NCBI GenBank assembly: GCA_910587055.1
Contig: CAJUKY010000004.1
Span: 66,802-130,801, forward strand
Origin: Candidatus Gastranaerophilales bacterium
GTDB taxonomy: Bacteria; Cyanobacteriota; Vampirovibrionia; Gastranaerophilales; Gastranaerophilaceae
Length of the DNA: 64,000 bases
Reading direction: 5' to 3'
Position numbers and translations under genes: made by a program. The notes beneath the pieces were generated by a model. The model was not told the origin of the DNA. It was given only the letters and a program-made list of their open reading frames with translations, and did not search any database. Positions 60,363 to 64,000 of the stretch are shown in pieces. The first letter of the stretch is position 1; each line of letters begins with the position of its first letter.

Positions 60363-61829
60363 CTATCTTATTTTTTCTGCATAGTACATTCTGCTTGAAT
60401 GGTCCTGATAAATTTTTATTACCTTAAAATCTCTTTCAAGCCATTCTTGCAAGCTCACATGCCTGTAATAATTATCGGGACGAATTGTAAAAATAAGCCA
60501 GTATTTCCCTTTTGGTATTCCCCAAAAAGGCTTCGTATAATCTTTTGAGTGATTTTCTTTAAAAATCACTATATCTTTTTCAGGGAATTTGTAAGTTTTA
60601 TTATAATGGAGAAATGCAACATCAGACCATGGCAGAGGAAATATATATTCACCGCTTTTATGTTCATGTTTTAAAACATTAAGCAAACCGTTTATTGCTT
60701 CCATACAATAAAGTTTTTCATCAAAATCTGCGTTGAGGGTAGTTTTTATATCAAACCCGAAAGACAGAATAAAAAGTATAACTGCAAATAATATATTTTT
60801 TATCCTTGCTTTAAACATTTTTATATCAAAAATCTTGAAAACAAAAACAAGAAACACAGGATATAAAAATAGCACCAATCTTTCCCTTATAGGGTATTTG
60901 TGAAGAAAAGAAGCAAGTATAATAAAAGCCAGAACGCATATCAAAAATAAGCAGGTCTTTTTATTTTGTTTCAAACAAATTACAAACCCTGTAATTACTG
61001 CAGCTATTAAGAAAAGATTTGCAAACGAAGGCTCTTGGAAAAAATCCAATACATCTAAAAATGCAGGTAATATAGTTTTAAATGTGACAAATCCTTTTCT
61101 CCAAAAATCTAAAAGATATTCATTTGTTGAATATTTCAATAAAACTGTAAAATAATATACGGGTAAAAATATAATACCGGCAGCCATAAAACAGACACCG
61201 GTCTTGATATTTTTCTTAAAATTTTTTATTCCGTCTTGAAAAAACGTAAATAAATAACAAACAGGAAGTACAAATAAGCTCGGAAATGATAAAAGCGGCA
61301 ATAGCGCATAAGCTGTACCGCTTAAAACGCAAGTTTTAAGATTGATTTTTCTAAAATCAATCTTAAAATAACATATTATTGCAAGCATAAATATTAAAAC
61401 ATCGGTTGCATATGGTTTAAATTCTCTTGAAAAATAAATTAATCTAAAATTTATGCAAAATATAAAAAATGCTAAAATAAGCCCCAATCTTGATTTTATC
61501 CAATTTTTAGCAAAAATATAGAAAACGGGAATTGAAATTAGCCCTGAAATAAACGGAATAAATCTGAATGAAAAATTACTCCAGCTGAATAACGAACAAA
61601 TTTTTGCAAGGATTAAAAATAAAAAAGGCGCAGATTGATTATTTAATAACGGCGGCAAGAATACATTTTTATCAACATTTAATGCCAGTGAAACTTCGTC
61701 ACACCACATTGAAGGGTTCATTAAATAAGCATTAATCCTTAAAAATGCACCGAACAATCCGATAATAACAAGTGTTACTGTATAAAATGCCGATTTTTTG
61801 TTTCTGAATATTTCTTTCACACCTTCCAT
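60363..61829 (-). CDS. Multi-pass membrane glycosyltransferase (GT-C, PMT_2/DUF-type)
   Basis: 488 aa, about 11 helices. The catalytic-type first loop is NPSMWCDEVSLALNVDK, with the acidic pair of GT-C enzymes, followed by FSREFKPYATDVLIFM. The C-terminal soluble part holds GEYIFPLPWSDVAFLHYNK. Probably adds sugars from lipid-phosphate carriers to surface glycans. It starts 15 bases after ahcY ends and likely shares its transcript. Confidence 0.82.
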   Translation of the reverse strand: MEGVKEIFRNKKSAFYTVTLVIIGLFGAFLRINAYLMNPSMWCDEVSLALNVDKNVFLPPLLNNQSAPFLFLILAKICSLFSWSNFSFRFIPFISGLISIPVFYIFAKNWIKSRLGLILAFFIFCINFRLIYFSREFKPYATDVLIFMLAIICYFKIDFRKINLKTCVLSGTAYALLPLLSFPSLFVLPVCYLFTFFQDGIKNFKKNIKTGVCFMAAGIIFLPVYYFTVLLKYSTNEYLLDFWRKGFVTFKTILPAFLDVLDFFQEPSFANLFLIAAVITGFVICLKQNKKTCLFLICVLAFIILASFLHKYPIRERLVLFLYPVFLVFVFKIFDIKMFKARIKNILFAVILFILSFGFDIKTTLNADFDEKLYCMEAINGLLNVLKHEHKSGEYIFPLPWSDVAFLHYNKTYKFPEKDIVIFKENHSKDYTKPFWGIPKGKYWLIFTIRPDNYYRHVSLQEWLERDFKVIKIYQDHSSRMYYAEKIR

Positions 61830-61844
61830 AAGAGTCTGTTTCCC

Positions 61845-63113
61845 TTATGTTCCTGATTTCCATGAATTAAGGTATTCAAATTGTTCTTCTGTTAATGTAT
61901 CAATTTTTATGCCCATTGATTCAAGCTTAATCTTAGCAATTTGAACATCCACTTCTCTAGGCAGTGTATAAAGTTTATTTTGCAATTTACCCTTATTTTT
62001 AAGTACAAATTCAATGCCCAGTGCCTGATTTGCAAAGCTCATATCCATAACGCTTGCAGGGTGGCCTTCTGCACCTATAAGGTTTACCAGTCTGCCTTCC
62101 GCCAGTACGTAAACGGATTTTCCGTTGTCTAAAACCCATTCATCGAGGGCGGGACGAATGTTTTTATATTCTTTAACGTGCTTTTTAAGCCCGTTAACAT
62201 TTACTTCAACATCAAAATGTCCTGCATTTGAAACAAAAGCCCCGTTTTTCATTGTTAAAATGTGTTCTACATCAATAACATTTTTATCTCCTGTTACAGT
62301 AAGGAAAATATCCCCTTCAAGCGCTGCATCTTTAATGGGCATTACTCTGAAACCGTCCATAACAGCTTCAAGTGCTTTAAGAGGGTCAACCTCGGTCACA
62401 ATAACATTTGCGCCCATTCCTCTTGCTCTCATGGCTGCACCCCTGCCGCACCAGCCATATCCTGCAACAACAAAGGTTTTTCCTGAAATCAATATGTTTG
62501 TTGCGCGGATAATACCGTCCAGTGCGCTCTGGCCTGTTCCGTAACGGTTATCATAAAGGTGTTTTGTAAGGCTTGAATTTACGCCCAGTGCAGGAAATTC
62601 AAGCGAGCCGTCTTTTTCCATAGCTTCTAATCTGATAATTCCCGTTGTGGTTTCTTCCGTGGAACCTATGATGTTTGGAATTAAATCTCTTCTTGATTTA
62701 TGAACGGTTGCAACCAAATCACACCCGTCATCTATGATTAAATGCGGTTTATGGTCAAGTGCGATTGAAACATGTTTGTTATATGTTTCCTTATCTTCGC
62801 CTGCAATTGCAAATGTCGGGATGTTCCAGTATTTTACAAGCGCTGCCGCAACATCATCCTGTGTTGAAAGCGGATTTGAAGCTGCAAGAACGGCATCTGC
62901 GCCTCCTTCTTTCATCGCAATGCAAAGTGCTGCGGTTTCTTTTGTAACATGCACGCATGCAGTTAATCTTAAACCTGCAAAGGGTTTTTCTTTCTTAAAT
63001 CTTTCCGTTATATTTGCTAAAACGGGCATATCTTTCTGTGCCCATTCAATATTTTTCTTTCCCTGTTCTGCTAAATTAATATCTTTAATTTCATAAGAAA
63101 TTGTCTGTGTCAT
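61845..63113 (-). CDS. ahcY: Adenosylhomocysteinase
   Basis: 422 aa from ATG 63113, which has GGAGG before it; the longer ORF is discarded. It hydrolyses S-adenosylhomocysteine to adenosine and homocysteine. NAD-binding motif VAGYGWCGRGAAMRARGMGA, substrate blocks GLRLTACVHVTKETA and the terminal hallmark VDMSFANQ-like MDMSFANQALGIEFVL. All fit the family. Confidence 0.96.
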   Translation of the reverse strand: MTQTISYEIKDINLAEQGKKNIEWAQKDMPVLANITERFKKEKPFAGLRLTACVHVTKETAALCIAMKEGGADAVLAASNPLSTQDDVAAALVKYWNIPTFAIAGEDKETYNKHVSIALDHKPHLIIDDGCDLVATVHKSRRDLIPNIIGSTEETTTGIIRLEAMEKDGSLEFPALGVNSSLTKHLYDNRYGTGQSALDGIIRATNILISGKTFVVAGYGWCGRGAAMRARGMGANVIVTEVDPLKALEAVMDGFRVMPIKDAALEGDIFLTVTGDKNVIDVEHILTMKNGAFVSNAGHFDVEVNVNGLKKHVKEYKNIRPALDEWVLDNGKSVYVLAEGRLVNLIGAEGHPASVMDMSFANQALGIEFVLKNKGKLQNKLYTLPREVDVQIAKIKLESMGIKIDTLTEEQFEYLNSWKSGT

Positions 63114-63211
63114 TATCTTTTTCCTCCAGTAGCCCGTTACAGTTAATATTATAATTCTTTTGAGCCTTTTTTCTAAAAGATAGTAACACAAAAATTTTTT
63201 TTATGCTATTA

Positions 63212-63241
63212 TTTGACTTGAATAAATAGTCAAAGTATTTT
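63212..63241 (+). promoter_or_regulatory. Promoter with embedded inverted repeat before the 63270 gene
   Basis: TTGACT at 63213-63218, 17 bases, TATTTT at 63236-63241. TTTGACT/AGTCAAA (63212-63234) forms a perfect 7-bp palindrome covering the -35 and spacer; a repressor site is plausible. Confidence 0.5.
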
Positions 63242-63269
63242 CACCACTTAATATAAGGAGATATTATTT

Positions 63270-64000
63270 ATGTCAACAAAAGAATTTTTTACAAATTCAG
63301 AGGAGCTTAAAAAGCTTTATTCAGCCGCAAAAGCTACTATTACCGCTCCTTTTTACGGAAACAATGTAGAACATGTTAAAACAGTTGCGGAAGCTTATAA
63401 ATTAGCTTTAAACAGCCCCGGAACAATTGAACTTACAGGCATGCCCGTTTATCAGCCCGAAAAAATCGGTCTTCCAAAAGGTGCTAACCAGTTATTATTC
63501 AATGACGGTACAGTTGTTGGCCGCTGCGCTGCTGCAAGAAGAATCGTAGGCGAACCCGGATGCGACCTTGGCTATTTGCTTCCTATCATCCGTGAAGCTG
63601 TTTATTCAACACGTGATAAATTAATGTACAGAACCGAAGTTGTTGTTGGTTTGGAAGAAGACTTTATGGTTAAAGCTCACCTTCTAATCCCCGAAGGTTT
63701 TGAAAATGTTATGTATTCTTGGATGTTAAACTTCCAGTATATCAATGAATACTATTCAAATATGTATGAAAATTCAAGAGAATTAGCCGAAGGTGATTTA
63801 TTCATCTTCTCTGATCCTGATTGGTCACATCCTGATTTTCCGTACGGTTTAACATTCTTCGATCCTGTACACAACTGCGCCGCTATCCTTGGTATGAGAT
63901 ACTTTGGCGAACACAAAAAAGGTACTTTAACCCTTGCATGGGGTGCTGCTGCAAGAAACGGCTATGCTTCTTGCCACGGCGGTATGAAAAGATACAACCT
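63270..64000 (+). CDS. Conserved cytoplasmic enzyme, possibly PEP carboxykinase-like, cut by right edge
   Basis: 243 codons visible, running off the window. AAGGAG lies nine bases before the ATG. The sequence is well formed and soluble: MSTKEFFTNSEELKKLYSAA, NDGTVVGRCAAARRIVGEPG, MVKAHLLIPEGFENVMYSWM, LFIFSDPDWSHPDFPYGL, TLAWGAAARNGYASCHGG. I have a weak impression of a PEP carboxykinase-like/DUF4914 protein but cannot confirm it. It is divergent from ahcY. Confidence 0.6.
   Translation, partial: MSTKEFFTNSEELKKLYSAAKATITAPFYGNNVEHVKTVAEAYKLALNSPGTIELTGMPVYQPEKIGLPKGANQLLFNDGTVVGRCAAARRIVGEPGCDLGYLLPIIREAVYSTRDKLMYRTEVVVGLEEDFMVKAHLLIPEGFENVMYSWMLNFQYINEYYSNMYENSRELAEGDLFIFSDPDWSHPDFPYGLTFFDPVHNCAAILGMRYFGEHKKGTLTLAWGAAARNGYASCHGGMKRYN

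Noticed and set aside
1..64000. tRNA, rRNA or CRISPR array
   Set aside because: No tRNA arm pattern, rRNA segment or regularly spaced identical repeats were seen on either strand.

Overview
This is an AT-rich stretch of a bacterial chromosome, about 70 densely packed protein genes on both strands, with no rRNA, tRNA, CRISPR array or intact prophage that I could find. The gene set suggests an anaerobic, non-photosynthetic relative of the cyanobacteria (Vampirovibrionia/'Melainabacteria', probably gut Gastranaerophilales). The clues are an SLH-domain envelope protein, MinCDE, a ferredoxin-type three-gene glutamate synthase, a group-4-hydrogenase-type antiporter subunit, SpoIID proteins without sporulation genes, and several lineage-looking proteins with a short N-terminal 'FKG'-like tag. 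The taxonomic placement is inference; no marker was searched.

Layout. 1-9.8 kb: antiporter subunit running off the left edge, TPR protein, a strong-RBS 25-aa membrane peptide, an XRE regulator, a sugar-type MFS transporter, infC (with an ATT start), HU, SpoIID, a fucosyltransferase-like protein and enolase with a cysteine-rich tail. 10-14.3 kb: surface/accessory genes, including one interrupted by 14 consecutive G (a likely phase-variable switch) and a cysteine-rich SLH protein. 14.3-19.2 kb: small genes, then tsaC-murJ-spoIID. 19.2-24.4 kb: split glutamate synthase. 24.4-25.7 kb: a foldback element, a ribbon-helix-helix regulator and three tiny proteins. 25.7-31.5 kb: tcdA, two orphan sugar ABC permeases, a GT2 glycosyltransferase and a YibE/F protein. 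31.5-35.8 kb: palindromic repeat, a decayed gene, a CU-rich sRNA candidate, DnaJ-like, queE and higBA. 35.9-48 kb: sigma factor, glycosyltransferase, a 193-bp MITE-like element, histidine kinase, tmk, TPR, a second toxin-antitoxin pair, purB and amidase. 48-64 kb: 5'-nucleotidase-like protein, minCDE, rplI, rsfS, ricT-like, SNF2 helicase, an activase-like pair, ahcY, and a gene running off the right edge.

How it works together. Envelope and cell-division functions recur: MurJ, two SpoIID proteins, an amidase, the SLH protein, four glycosyltransferases and Min. tRNA modification is represented by TsaC (t6A), TcdA (ct6A) and QueE (queuosine). Central metabolism is represented by enolase, glutamate synthase, PurB, Tmk and AhcY.

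Two patterns cut across annotations. First, many genes have a -10 box (TAAAAT or TATAAT) placed so that transcription should start on the A of the ATG, with no Shine-Dalgarno; these look like leaderless mRNAs. Second, eight proteins without Sec signals begin with a similar short tag ending in F-[KTRYG]-[GAD].
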